Assembly (NCBI RefSeq): GCF_052078665.1
Contig: NZ_JBQJIK010000007.1
Span: forward strand, 68,076-132,075
Source: Inquilinus sp052078665
GTDB lineage: Bacteria; Pseudomonadota; Alphaproteobacteria; DSM-16000; Inquilinaceae
Length of the DNA: 64,000 bases
Direction: 5' to 3'
The position numbers and the translations under genes are program-made. A model generated the notes under the pieces. That model saw only the letters and a program-made list of their open reading frames with translations, made no database searches and had not been told where the DNA came from. Within the stretch, counting starts at the first letter, position 1, and each line of letters starts with the position of its first letter. Positions 20,407 to 29,453 of the stretch are shown here, piece by piece.

Positions 20407-20487
20407 GCCCACCCTCCTGGTGGAGGGCATAGCGCCGGCGGGCCGAAGAGCCAAGGCCGAAGCGTCGGGCCGGTGCTCAGCCGCGAT

Positions 20488-20712
20488 TCAAGCGGGCTGA
20501 TCCGAAAGGTCGAGACGCCGCTCGATCCGGTCGAGCCGATCGTGGATGCGATCGAACCGCCCGCCGATTTCGGCGCGGAACTCGGCGCCATCGCGCTCCA
20601 GATGCGCCAGATGCCGCTCGATCGCCGCAAGGCGGACGCGCTGCTCGCGCTGTTCCGACCGCATCTCCGCCACGTCGGCGCGGACGGCGCGCAGAAGCTC
20701 GATGACGGACAT
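20488..20712 (-). CDS. Small coiled-coil protein of unknown function
   Basis: A 74-residue charged protein with an excellent ribosome site (AGGAGGGG 8 bases before the ATG at 20712). After a short hydrophobic start (MSVIELLRAVRADVAEM), nearly the whole sequence shows heptad spacing (EQRVRLAAIERHLAHLERD, GRFDRIHDRLDRIERRLD), so a coiled coil is expected. There is no membrane helix or known domain. It lies 14 bp from the radical SAM gene on the same strand and upstream of rnhB. I do not recognise a family. Confidence 0.65.
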   Translation of the reverse strand: MSVIELLRAVRADVAEMRSEQREQRVRLAAIERHLAHLERDGAEFRAEIGGRFDRIHDRLDRIERRLDLSDQPA

Positions 20713-20726
20713 CTGACCGCCCCTCC

Positions 20727-21833
20727 TTAGAACAAGGACATCTGATCCCCCGGCCGCGGCGGCGGGGAGAACTGGGTGGTGTCGAGGGTCCAGCGCTTGC
20801 GGTCGAGGCCGAGGCGGCGGACGGCGTGGTTGAAGCGGGCCCGGATCAGGTCGGCCACCGGCCCCTCGCCGCGATGCCGCTCGCCGAAGCCGGATTTGTA
20901 GAGCCGGCCGCCGCGGGTCTGGCGGATCAGCGACATCACCCGGCCAGCCCGGTCCGGCGCATGCGCCTGCAGCCATTCCTCGAACAGGCCGGCGATCTCC
21001 AGCGGCAGCCGCAGCAGGGTCCAGCCGGCGGCGGTGGCGCCGGCCTTCACCGCCGCCTCCAGCACCTGCTCCAGCGAATGGTCGTTGAGGCCGGGGATCA
21101 TCGGCGAGGTCAGCACGATCACCGGGATGCCGGCCTGGGTCAGCTGGCGCATCGTCTCCAGCCGGCGCGGCGGCGTCGCCGCCCGCGGCTCCAGCGTCCG
21201 CGCCAGCTCGCGGTCGAGGGTCGACAGCGAGATGCAGACCGCCGCCAGTCCCTTGGCCGCCATCGGCGCCAGCAGGTCGATGTCGCGGGTGATCAGCGCC
21301 GATTTGGTGACGATGCCGAGGGGATGGTTGAAGCGCGACAGCACCTCGATCACCCGGCGGGTCAGCTTCAGCTCGCGCTCGATCGGCTGGTACGGGTCGG
21401 TGTTGGTGCCCATCGCCATCACCGCCGGGACGTAGCCGGGGCGCCGCAGCTCGGCCTCCAGCAGCTCTGGCGCGTCCGGCTTGTAGAACAGCTGGGTCTC
21501 GAAATCGAGGCCGGGCGACAGGCCCAGCCAGGCATGGGTCGGCCGGGCGAAGCAGTAGATGCAGCCGTGCTCGCAGCCCCGGTAGGGGTTGATCGAGCGG
21601 TCGAACATGATGTCCGGCGAGTCGTTGCGCGTGATGATGGTGCGGGCGGTGTCGACATGCAGCTGCGTGCGCAGCGGCGGCTCCTCCTCATCCTCCGGCG
21701 CCATTCCCGCCCAGCCGTCATCGACCCGGTGCCGGGTCGCGGCCTCGAAGCGGCCGGTGTGGTTGCTGACCGCACCGCGCCCCTTGCGCGGCTGGTCCGG
21801 CAGTTCGTCGAGTTCGGGGGGCTTGATCGGCAT
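20727..21833 (-). CDS. PA0069-like radical SAM protein (SplB-related)
   Basis: A protein of 368 residues beginning at the ATG at 21833 (MPIKPPELDELP); the longer open frame overlaps the rpsT promoter and gene on the other strand and is not real. The iron-sulfur motif CEHGCIYC (Cys-x3-Cys-x2-Cys) follows RSINPYRG, and the segments AMGTNTDPYQPIE, TKSALITRDIDLL and SLSTLDRELARTLEPR are typical of the Rv2578c/PA0069 group. These resemble spore photoproduct lyase, but their substrate is not established. It is divergent from rpsT over 165 bp. Confidence 0.9.
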   Translation of the reverse strand: MPIKPPELDELPDQPRKGRGAVSNHTGRFEAATRHRVDDGWAGMAPEDEEEPPLRTQLHVDTARTIITRNDSPDIMFDRSINPYRGCEHGCIYCFARPTHAWLGLSPGLDFETQLFYKPDAPELLEAELRRPGYVPAVMAMGTNTDPYQPIERELKLTRRVIEVLSRFNHPLGIVTKSALITRDIDLLAPMAAKGLAAVCISLSTLDRELARTLEPRAATPPRRLETMRQLTQAGIPVIVLTSPMIPGLNDHSLEQVLEAAVKAGATAAGWTLLRLPLEIAGLFEEWLQAHAPDRAGRVMSLIRQTRGGRLYKSGFGERHRGEGPVADLIRARFNHAVRRLGLDRKRWTLDTTQFSPPPRPGDQMSLF

Positions 21834-21998
21834 GAGAACAAATATAGAACAAAAGAACCGGCTTGCCAATACCCCCCGGGCAGCCCCACATGTCGGCCGC
21901 AGGCAGCGCCGAGACTCGTCTTGACGCCCGGGCGCGAAGGGACTATCAAGCGCCCTCGATTTTCTTGGGGCCGTCGTGGGCCCGAACTGGGACCGACA

Positions 21999-22259
21999 AT
22001 GGCCAACCACAAGTCCGCCGAGAAGCGCATCCGCCAGACCGAGCGTCGCACGGTCGTCAACCGCAACCGCGTCAGCCGCATCCGCACCTTCGTCAAGAAG
22101 GTCGAGACGGCGATCGAGTCCGGCGACAAGGCCGCCGCGGCCGAGGCGCTGAAGGCGGCGCAGCCGGAGATGCATCGCGGCGTCACCAAGGGCGTGCTGC
22201 AGAAGAACACGGTCGCGCGCAAGCTGTCGCGCCTGTCCGGCCGCATCAAGGCTCTCTAA
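21999..22259 (+). CDS. rpsT: 30S ribosomal protein S20
   Basis: An 86-residue basic protein starting MANHKSAEKRIRQTERR, the typical S20 N-terminus, and ending in ARKLSRLSGRIKAL. S20 binds 16S rRNA early in small-subunit assembly. The frame continues upstream, but the start is set by homology. A position just before dnaA is common in alphaproteobacteria. A strong terminator separates it from the dnaA leader. Confidence 0.98.
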   Translation: MANHKSAEKRIRQTERRTVVNRNRVSRIRTFVKKVETAIESGDKAAAAEALKAAQPEMHRGVTKGVLQKNTVARKLSRLSGRIKAL

Positions 22260-22272
22260 GCCCGGAACACCG

Positions 22273-22311
22273 AGAAGCCGTTCCGCGGCGGTGGCCGCGG
22301 AACGGCTTTTC
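22273..22311 (+). terminator. Rho-independent terminator of rpsT
   Basis: A 15-bp perfect stem (AAGCCGTTCCGCGGC / GCCGCGGAACGGCTT) with a 4-nt GGTG loop starts 15 bp after the rpsT stop and runs into TTTTCT. It is one of the strongest hairpins in the window. Confidence 0.9.
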
Positions 22312-22762
22312 TCATGTCCAGGGGAACGGTGGATGCGGCACAACCTGCCGCGGTCCGGGACCGTTTTTTGCGTTTTAGGGTGGTCCGGATTTGTTCCGTT
22401 GCCAGCCCTTGCCCACCCTGCATATGATCGTCGTTCGCCTGCTATCGGCAGGTTGAAGATCGCCTCAGGACACAACTTGCCCGGCTACCAGCCTTCATCA
22501 TGAAGATTGGCAGAAGTCCGTGAGCGTCCCTGAGCAACACTCGTACACTTTCTATTAATCAGACTCGCGGCTTTATAAGTAGCTGCGAGGAATTGTTCCT
22601 GCGTGTCGGTCGTGATACTGTGATTATTACAGTTTGAGTTCTGGAGCATGGCAGCCGCGCAGCGGGGATCGGATGCCGCTGATGGTGGGAACGGGTACAG
22701 TCCGGGTCGTGGATGGGCAGCGCGTCGCGGCCGCCGGAGTCGAAGAGGGGACGGAACGCAGC
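22312..22762 (+). promoter_or_regulatory. dnaA upstream region with GANTC sites; no gene
   Basis: This 450-bp stretch carries no supported gene. Its part from about 22540 to 22640 is clearly richer in A and T than its surroundings and probably contains the dnaA promoter. CcrM target sites (GANTC) occur at 22562-22566 and 22737-22741, and a third lies just inside dnaA at 22779-22783. I looked for DnaA boxes of the TTATCCACA type and saw none, so I do not call a replication origin here. Confidence 0.5.
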
Positions 22763-24163
22763 ATGTCGTCGATGGGGGGAGTCATCGCATCGATCGAGCA
22801 GCAATGGGGCCGCGTCTGCGGCCGGTTGCGCGAGGAGGTGGGAGAGGGCGCCTTCAAGAGTTGGCTGCGCCCGGTCGTCGTGGTCGATCTCGAGGGCGGT
22901 GAGGTCCGCATCGCCGCCCCCACCCGCTTCATGCGCGACTGGGTCGCCGCCCATTACGCCGACCGCATCCGCAACCTGTGGCATTCCGAGAATCCGGACA
23001 TCCACAGTGTCGATGTGATCGTGGTGCCCGACCGTCTGGCCGCCAAGCCGGCTGCGGCGGCGCCCGCCGCGACCGCGCCGGCCTCGCGCGCCGGGTCGCC
23101 GGCGGCAAAATCGGAGCGCCCGCCCGAGTCGGCGACCGAGTTCGGCGCCGTGCTCGACCAGCGCTTCACCTTCGACAATTTCGTCGTCGGCAAGCCGAAC
23201 GAGCTGGCCCATGCCGCCGCCCGCCGGGTGGCGGAGGCCAACAGCGTCACCTTCAACCCGCTGTTCCTCTATGGCGGGGTGGGTCTGGGCAAGACCCATC
23301 TGATGCACGCCATCGCCTGGCACATCCGGCAGAAGCACCCGGAGCGGCGCGTGCTCTACATGTCCGCCGAGAAGTTCATGTACCAGTTCATCCGTGCCCT
23401 GCGGTTCAAGGACACGATGACGTTCAAGGAGATGTTCCGCTCGGTCGACGTGCTGATGATCGACGACGTGCAGTTCATCTCCGGCAAGGACTCCACCCAG
23501 GAGGAGTTCTTCCACACCTTCAACGCGCTGGTGGACCAGAACCGCCAGGTGGTGATCTCGGCCGACAAGTCGCCCTCCGACCTCGAGGGGATGGAGGAGC
23601 GGCTGCGCTCCCGCCTCGGCTGGGGCCTGGTCGCCGACATCCACCCCACCACCTACGAGCTGCGCCTGGGCATCCTGCACGCCAAGGCGGAGACCGCGCG
23701 GGTCGACATCCCGGGCAAGGTGATGGAGTTCCTGGCCCACAAGATCACCTCCAACGTGCGCGAGCTGGAGGGGGCGCTGAACCGCATCACCGCCCATGCC
23801 GAGCTGGTGCACCGGCCGATCACCCTGGAATCGACCCAGGAGCTGCTGCACGACCTGCTGCGCGCCTCCGACCGCCGGGTCACCATCGACGAGATCCAGA
23901 AGCGGGTGGCCGAGCACTACAACATCAAGGTCGCCGACATGCATTCGGCCCGCCGCGCCCGCACCGTGGCCCGGCCGCGCCAGGTGGCGATGTACCTGTC
24001 GAAGCAGCTCACCCCGCGCTCGCTGCCGGAGATCGGCCGCAAGTTCGGCGGCCGCGACCACACCACGGTGATGCATGCCGTGCGCAGGATCGAAGAGCTG
24101 TGCAGCGAGGACCGCTCCTTCGCCGAGGATGTCGAGCTGCTGCGCCGCATGCTGCAGGTCTGA
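22763..24163 (+). CDS. dnaA: Chromosomal replication initiator protein DnaA
   Basis: DnaA binds the origin and opens it to start replication. I chose the ATG at 22763 (MSSMGGVIASIEQQWGRV), after GAGGGGACGG; upstream in-frame ATGs would add up to 43 unconserved residues. Domain I covers about residues 7-90, and an Ala/Pro-rich linker 92-125. The AAA+ domain III has FVVGKPNELAHAAA, Walker A GGVGLGKT at 171-178 and Walker B VLMIDDVQF. Domain IV carries the signature GGRDHTTVMHA. The 466-residue length is normal. dnaN, recF and gyrB follow on the same strand. Confidence 0.97.
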   Translation: MSSMGGVIASIEQQWGRVCGRLREEVGEGAFKSWLRPVVVVDLEGGEVRIAAPTRFMRDWVAAHYADRIRNLWHSENPDIHSVDVIVVPDRLAAKPAAAAPAATAPASRAGSPAAKSERPPESATEFGAVLDQRFTFDNFVVGKPNELAHAAARRVAEANSVTFNPLFLYGGVGLGKTHLMHAIAWHIRQKHPERRVLYMSAEKFMYQFIRALRFKDTMTFKEMFRSVDVLMIDDVQFISGKDSTQEEFFHTFNALVDQNRQVVISADKSPSDLEGMEERLRSRLGWGLVADIHPTTYELRLGILHAKAETARVDIPGKVMEFLAHKITSNVRELEGALNRITAHAELVHRPITLESTQELLHDLLRASDRRVTIDEIQKRVAEHYNIKVADMHSARRARTVARPRQVAMYLSKQLTPRSLPEIGRKFGGRDHTTVMHAVRRIEELCSEDRSFAEDVELLRRMLQV

Positions 24164-24349
24164 ACCCTCCCGACTCCGGAGACTGGTCACGGCGGCCGGA
24201 AAATCTGCCCGGCACCGTGTCCGGCCCTGCGCCTGCCTCTCGCCACCGCCGCCGGCTTTCGGCTATAGTGCGCCCCCGCCGCGTCGGCCGGGCGTCTGCC
24301 CGCCCCGATGACCCAGTCCGGCGGCCGGCATCGTCGAAGTGGAATCGGG

Positions 24350-25483
24350 ATGAAGCTGATCATCGAGCGGGCCGCCCTTCTGAAGGGCCTGAGCCATGTG
24401 CAGAGCGTCGTCGAGCGGCGCAACACCATCCCGATCCTGTCCAATATCCTGTTGCGCGCCGAGGGCGGCGCGCTGCGCCTGACGGCCACCGACATGGATC
24501 TCGAGATCGTCGAATCCGTGCCGGCGGAGATCCAGGCCCCGGGTGGCACCACCGCCCCGGCCCACACCCTCTACGACATCGTCCGCAAGCTGCCGGACGG
24601 CAGCCAGGTCGAGATCGAGACCAACCCGGACGGCGGGTCGCTGACGCTGCGCGCCGGCCGGTCGAACTTCCGGCTCGGCTGCCTGCCGGTCGAGGACTTC
24701 CCGAGCATGGCGGGCGGCGAGTTGAGCCACCGCTTCACCATCGCCGCCGGCGACCTGCGGGTGATGATCGACCGGACCAAATTCGCGATCTCGACCGAGG
24801 AGACGCGCTACTACCTGAACGGCATCTACCTGCACGCCGCCAAGGCCGACACCGTGCCGGTGCTGCGCGCCGTCGCCACCGACGGCCATCGCCTGGCCCG
24901 GGTCGAGATGCCGCTGCCGGACGGCGCCGACGGCATCCCCGGCGTGATCGTGCCGCGCAAGACGGTGATGGAGCTGCGCAAGCTGCTGGACGAGAGCGGC
25001 GAGACCGTCGAGGTCGAGCTGTCCGAGACCAAGACCCGCTTCACCCTGCCGGGATCTGCGGGCGACGGCGTGGTCCTGACCTCGAAGCTGATCGACGGCA
25101 CCTTCCCGGAATATGAGCGGGTGATCCCGAGCGGCAACGACAAGATCCTCGAGGTCGACGCCAAGGAGTTCGCCAAGGCGGTCGACCGCGTCTCCACCAT
25201 CTCGACCGAGAAGAGCCGGGCGGTGAAGCTGACGATCGAGAACGGCTCGCTGACGCTGTCGGCCAATTCGGCCGAGCAGGGCAGCGCCACCGAGGAGATC
25301 GAGGTCAGCTACGAGGCGGCGAAGATCGAGATCGGCTTCAACAGCCGCTACCTGTTGGACATCACCCAGCAGATCGAGGGCGACGGCGCCCGCTTCGCCA
25401 TGGCCGATGCCGGGTCGCCGACCATCGTCCGCGACACCGCCGATTCCAGCGCGCTGTACGTGCTGATGCCGATGCGGGTGTGA
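24350..25483 (+). CDS. dnaN: DNA polymerase III subunit beta (sliding clamp)
   Basis: The clamp encircles DNA and tethers the polymerase. The start MKLIIERAALLKGLSHVQSV is the standard N-terminus; the open frame upstream is not. The protein has 377 residues in three repeated clamp domains, with VVERRNTIPILSNILL, FAISTEETRYYLNGI, VATDGHRLARVEM, FNSRYLLDI and the C-terminal LYVLMPMRV, whose end forms the partner-binding pocket. It lies 186 bp after dnaA, so a separate promoter is possible. Confidence 0.98.
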   Translation: MKLIIERAALLKGLSHVQSVVERRNTIPILSNILLRAEGGALRLTATDMDLEIVESVPAEIQAPGGTTAPAHTLYDIVRKLPDGSQVEIETNPDGGSLTLRAGRSNFRLGCLPVEDFPSMAGGELSHRFTIAAGDLRVMIDRTKFAISTEETRYYLNGIYLHAAKADTVPVLRAVATDGHRLARVEMPLPDGADGIPGVIVPRKTVMELRKLLDESGETVEVELSETKTRFTLPGSAGDGVVLTSKLIDGTFPEYERVIPSGNDKILEVDAKEFAKAVDRVSTISTEKSRAVKLTIENGSLTLSANSAEQGSATEEIEVSYEAAKIEIGFNSRYLLDITQQIEGDGARFAMADAGSPTIVRDTADSSALYVLMPMRV

Positions 25484-25546
25484 CGGCTTGAACCGAGCAA
25501 TGCGGACGGGTGGGGCGAAGCATCCGCTTCGGATGCCTTGAGCCAC

Positions 25547-26731
25547 ATGTCCCAGGACCCCATGCCGGAGCAGGCGGAAGCCGCCTCATCCGGGCGTCCC
25601 GCCCGGATCGCGGTGACGCGCCTGACGCTGACCGAGTTCCGCTGCTACGGCCAGCTGCGGATCGAGCTGGACCCGCGCCCGGTGGTGCTGACCGGGCCGA
25701 ACGGCGCCGGCAAGACCAACCTGCTGGAGGCGGTGTCCTTCCTGTCGCCGGGCCGCGGCCTGCGCCGGGCGCCGTTGACGGAGGTGACGCGCCGCCAGGC
25801 CACCGGGACCGCCGGCTGGGCGGTGGCGGCCAGGCTGCTGACCCCGACCGGCGAGATCGCCCTGGGCACCCAGCTGGAGCCCGGCGAGGGCCGCCGCGCC
25901 GTGCAGATCGACGGCCGGCCGGCGCCGAGCCAGGCGGCGTTCGGCGCCCGGGCGCCGATGGTCTGGCTGACGCCGCAGATGGACCGGCTGTTCGGCGACG
26001 CCGCGAGCCAGCGCCGCCGCTTCCTGGACCGGCTGGTGTTCGGCTTCCACCCCGACCATGCCGGGCAGCTCGGCGCCTATGAGCGGGCGATGCGCGAGCG
26101 CAACCGGCTGCTGAAGGAACCCCGCGCCGACCCGGCCTGGCTGGCGGCGCTGGAGGACACGATGGCGACCGCCGGCACCGCCGCCGCCGCCGCCCGGCGC
26201 GAGCTGGTGGCGCGGCTGCGCGGCGCCGAGTCGCTGATGGTGGAAGGCCCCTTTCCCCGCGCCGAACTGGCCGTGGACGGCCGGATCGAGGCGTGGCTTG
26301 AGGATCGGCCGGCGGTCGACGCAGAAGAGGCTTTTCGTAACCTTTTGTGCGATAATCGCCGCATCGACGCCGCGGCCGGGGCCGCGACGGAAGGTCCGCA
26401 CCGCAGCGACCTGTCCGTCCACCACCGGGCCAAGGCGATGCCGGCGGCGCAGTGCTCGACCGGCGAGCAGAAGGCGCTCCTGATCGGCATCGTTCTTGCC
26501 AATGCCCGCCTGCTCGCCGGGGAACGCGGCGCCCCGCCCCTGCTCCTCCTCGACGAGGTGGCGGCGCATCTCGACGAAGCCCGTCGGGCAGCGTTGTACG
26601 AGGAGATCCTGGCGCTCGGCGCCCAGGCTTGGATGACCGGCACCGACCCGGCGCTGTTCGCGCCGCTCGGGGACCGGGCCCGTCACTTCGGCGTCGACGA
26701 CGCGCGGGTGACGGTCCGGGAAGCCGTTTGA
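25547..26731 (+). CDS. recF: DNA replication and repair protein RecF
   Basis: RecF is an SMC-like ATPase that loads RecA at gaps with RecO and RecR. I took the ATG at 25547; a TTG three codons upstream lies in frame. The 394 residues show the RecF start LTEFRCYGQLRIEL, Walker A GPNGAGKTNLLEAVSFL, the CSTGEQKALLIGIVLANA signature region and the Walker B LLLLDEVAAHLDEARR. The end of domain II (RNLLCDNRRIDAAAG) is present. Gene order dnaN-recF-gyrB is classical. Confidence 0.96.
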   Translation: MSQDPMPEQAEAASSGRPARIAVTRLTLTEFRCYGQLRIELDPRPVVLTGPNGAGKTNLLEAVSFLSPGRGLRRAPLTEVTRRQATGTAGWAVAARLLTPTGEIALGTQLEPGEGRRAVQIDGRPAPSQAAFGARAPMVWLTPQMDRLFGDAASQRRRFLDRLVFGFHPDHAGQLGAYERAMRERNRLLKEPRADPAWLAALEDTMATAGTAAAAARRELVARLRGAESLMVEGPFPRAELAVDGRIEAWLEDRPAVDAEEAFRNLLCDNRRIDAAAGAATEGPHRSDLSVHHRAKAMPAAQCSTGEQKALLIGIVLANARLLAGERGAPPLLLLDEVAAHLDEARRAALYEEILALGAQAWMTGTDPALFAPLGDRARHFGVDDARVTVREAV

Positions 26732-26745
26732 AATGGATGAGAAGT

Positions 26746-29205
26746 ATGTCGGATTCTGAGATCGCGAACGACGGCGGCGGCTACGATGCCAGCTCCATCA
26801 CCGTGCTGCGTGGCCTGGAAGCGGTGCGCAAGCGGCCGGGCATGTATATCGGCGACACCGATGACGGGTCGGGCCTGCACCACATGGTGTACGAGGCCGT
26901 CGACAACGCCATCGACGAGTCGCTGGCCGGGTATTGCGACACCATCACGGTGACGCTGAACGCCGAGGGTTCGGTCACCGTGACCGACAACGGCCGCGGC
27001 ATCCCGGTGGCGATCCATGAGGAAGAGGGCATCAGCGCCGCCGAGGTGGTGATGACCCAGCTGCATGCCGGCGGCAAGTTCAACCAGAACTCCTACAAGG
27101 TCTCGGGCGGCCTGCACGGCGTCGGCATCTCGGTCGTCAACGCCCTGTCGGACACGCTGGACCTGACGATCTACCGTGACGGCCACGAATGGTTCGTCCG
27201 GTTCCATGACGGCGACGCCGAGGCGCCGCTGGCCGCGGTCGGGCCGCAGGGCGAGAACCGCGGCACCCACATCACCTTCCTGCCCTCGACCAAGACCTTC
27301 ACCAAGACCGAGTTCGACTTCGGCACGCTGGAGCACCGGCTGCGCGAGCTGGCCTTCCTGAACTCCGGCGTCAAGCTGACCCTGACCGACGCCCGGGGGC
27401 CGGAGCCGCGGGTGGTCGAGCTGCATTACGAGGGCGGGCTGAAGGCCTTCGTCGCCTATCTCGACAAGGCCAAGCAGCCGCTGCATGGCGAGCCGATCAC
27501 GGTGACCGCCGAGCGCGACGGCATGACCGTCGAGGTGGCGATGCAGTGGAACGACAGCTACCACGAGACCATGCTGTGCTTCACCAACAACATCCCGCAG
27601 CGTGACGGCGGCGCCCATCTGGCCGGGTTCCGCGGCGCGCTGACGCGCCAGGTGAACGCCTACGCCACCGAAAGCGGCATCCTGAAGAAGGAGAAGGTGG
27701 CGCTGACCGGCGAGGACGCCCGCGAAGGGCTGAGCTGCGTCCTGTCGGTGAAGGTGCCCGATCCCAAATTCTCCAGCCAGACCAAGGACAAGCTGGTCTC
27801 GTCCGAGGTCCGGCCGGCGGTCGAGGCGGTGGTCAACGAGATGCTGGCGACCTGGTTCGAGGAGCATCCGAACGACGCCAAGCGGGTGATCCAGAAGGCG
27901 GTCGAGGCCGCCACGGCGCGCGAGGCGGCGCGCAAGGCCCGCGACCTGACCCGGCGCAAGGGCGCGCTCGACTTCGCCTCCCTGCCCGGCAAGCTGGCCG
28001 ACTGCCAGAACCGCGACCCGGCGGAATCGGAGCTGTTCCTGGTCGAGGGCGACAGCGCCGGCGGCTCGGCCAAGCAGGGCCGCGATCGCAAGTTCCAGGC
28101 CATCCTGCCGCTGCGCGGCAAGATCCTGAATGTGGAGCGGGCGCGGGTCGACAAGATGCTGGGCTCGGCCGAGATCGGCACGCTGATCACGGCGTTGGGC
28201 ACCAGCATCCGCGAGGAGTTCGACGTCAACAAGGCGCGCTACCACCGCATCATCATCATGACCGACGCCGATGTCGACGGCAGCCATATCCGCACCCTGC
28301 TGCTGACCTTCTTCTACCGGCAGATGCCGCAGCTGATCGAGCGCGGCTACCTCTACATCGCCCAGCCGCCGCTGTACCGCGCCGCCCGCGGCAAGGAGGC
28401 GGTGTATCTGAAGGACGATCCCGCGCTCGAGGGGTATCTGATCGACAGCGGCATGCGCGACCTGGTGTTCACCCCGTTCGACGGTGCCCAGGTCGCCGGC
28501 CTCGACCTGCGCGCCCGGATCGTGCAGGCGCTGGAGGTGAAGCACCAGCTGACCCCGCTGATCCGCAAGGTCGGCAGCCGCATGGTGGTCGAGCAGGTGG
28601 CGATCGCCGGCGCACTGACGTCGCGCATCGTCAACGACCCGACGCTGGCCGCGGAGACGGCGACCTATGTCTCGCATCGCCTGGATGCGCTGGAGCCGGA
28701 GTTCGAGCGCGGCTGGCAGGGGTCGCAGCTGCCGCCGCAGGGCAACCAGCCCGGCGGGCTGGTGTTCCGGCGGACCCTGCGCGGGGTGACCGAGGGCCGG
28801 GTGATCGATTCCGACATCATCCGCTCGATCGAGGCGCACAAGCTCGACCGCCTGGCCGGGGAGTTGCAGGCGCTGTACCGCCGGCCGGGCGTGCTGACCT
28901 GGATGAACCCGAAGGGCGCCGCCCAGGAATGGCCGATCACCGGCCCGATCGACCTGATCGACCGGGTGCTGGAGCAGGGCCGCAAGGGCCTGGCGGTGCA
29001 GCGCTACAAGGGCCTGGGCGAGATGAACCCGGACCAGCTGTGGGAGACCACGCTGGACCCGAACGCCCGGGTGCTGCTGCGGGTCGAGGTCAAGCACGCC
29101 GACGACGCCGAGGAGGTGTTCTCGACCCTGATGGGCGACGTGGTCGAGCCGCGCCGCGACTTCATCCAGGAGAACGCGCTGAAGGTGACGAACCTGGACG
29201 TGTGA
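26746..29205 (+). CDS. gyrB: DNA gyrase subunit B
   Basis: GyrB is the ATPase half of gyrase, which introduces negative supercoils. The protein has 819 residues from the ATG at 26746 (MSDSEIAND, after GATGAGAAG). The GHKL ATPase has VLRGLEAVRKRPGMYIGD and VSGGLHGVGISVVNALSD. The quinolone-region and Toprim motifs are VEGDSAGGSAKQGRDRKFQ, PLRGKILNVE and IMTDADVDGSHIRTLLL. The C-terminal YKGLGEMNPDQLWETT is typical of GyrB rather than ParE. GyrA, not GyrB, would be the target of the CcdB toxin at 11.8 kb. Confidence 0.98.
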   Translation: MSDSEIANDGGGYDASSITVLRGLEAVRKRPGMYIGDTDDGSGLHHMVYEAVDNAIDESLAGYCDTITVTLNAEGSVTVTDNGRGIPVAIHEEEGISAAEVVMTQLHAGGKFNQNSYKVSGGLHGVGISVVNALSDTLDLTIYRDGHEWFVRFHDGDAEAPLAAVGPQGENRGTHITFLPSTKTFTKTEFDFGTLEHRLRELAFLNSGVKLTLTDARGPEPRVVELHYEGGLKAFVAYLDKAKQPLHGEPITVTAERDGMTVEVAMQWNDSYHETMLCFTNNIPQRDGGAHLAGFRGALTRQVNAYATESGILKKEKVALTGEDAREGLSCVLSVKVPDPKFSSQTKDKLVSSEVRPAVEAVVNEMLATWFEEHPNDAKRVIQKAVEAATAREAARKARDLTRRKGALDFASLPGKLADCQNRDPAESELFLVEGDSAGGSAKQGRDRKFQAILPLRGKILNVERARVDKMLGSAEIGTLITALGTSIREEFDVNKARYHRIIIMTDADVDGSHIRTLLLTFFYRQMPQLIERGYLYIAQPPLYRAARGKEAVYLKDDPALEGYLIDSGMRDLVFTPFDGAQVAGLDLRARIVQALEVKHQLTPLIRKVGSRMVVEQVAIAGALTSRIVNDPTLAAETATYVSHRLDALEPEFERGWQGSQLPPQGNQPGGLVFRRTLRGVTEGRVIDSDIIRSIEAHKLDRLAGELQALYRRPGVLTWMNPKGAAQEWPITGPIDLIDRVLEQGRKGLAVQRYKGLGEMNPDQLWETTLDPNARVLLRVEVKHADDAEEVFSTLMGDVVEPRRDFIQENALKVTNLDV

Positions 29206-29269
29206 GCCGGCGGTTTTTTTGGAGAGAGACGTGGTCGGGAGAGGTTCCCCGGTCCGAGAAGGCTTCTGC

Positions 29270-29403
29270 GTTGCCTCTCCCGCCTGGCGGGAGAGGTCGG
29301 GCTCGCGCAGCGAGACCGGGTGAGGGCGGGCCCTGGCCTCGACAAAACCCCCTCACCCGGAGGCGCAAGCGCCTCCGACCTCTCCCGTAAACGGGAGAGG
29401 CAA
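29270..29403. repeat. Composite palindromic repeat, copy 1 (23-bp spacer)
   Basis: Left arm 29270-29326 contains CCTCTCCCGCC-T-GGCGGGAGAGG, a small CTCGCGCAGCGAG hairpin and CCGGGTGAGGG. Right arm 29350-29403 is its reverse complement in outline: CCCTCACCCGG, the hairpin GGCGCAAGCGCC, then CCTCTCCCGTAAACGGGAGAGG. The two arms enclose 23 bp. Four more copies lie at 48.5, 51.8, 57.4 and 57.6 kb. This one follows gyrB. Confidence 0.9.
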
Positions 29404-29453
29404 AACACTCGGTTCTCTTAGAATCCAGGGCACCTCACCGACGAACCGCGCCC

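Noticed and set aside
22312..22762. Replication origin upstream of dnaA
   Set aside because: AT-rich and in a suggestive place, but no DnaA boxes were found, and alphaproteobacterial origins often lie elsewhere.
26683..29097. Long open frame (804 codons) antisense to gyrB
   Set aside because: Mirror frame of a high-GC gene; Gln/Arg/Gly-rich with no domain, and gyrB is certain.
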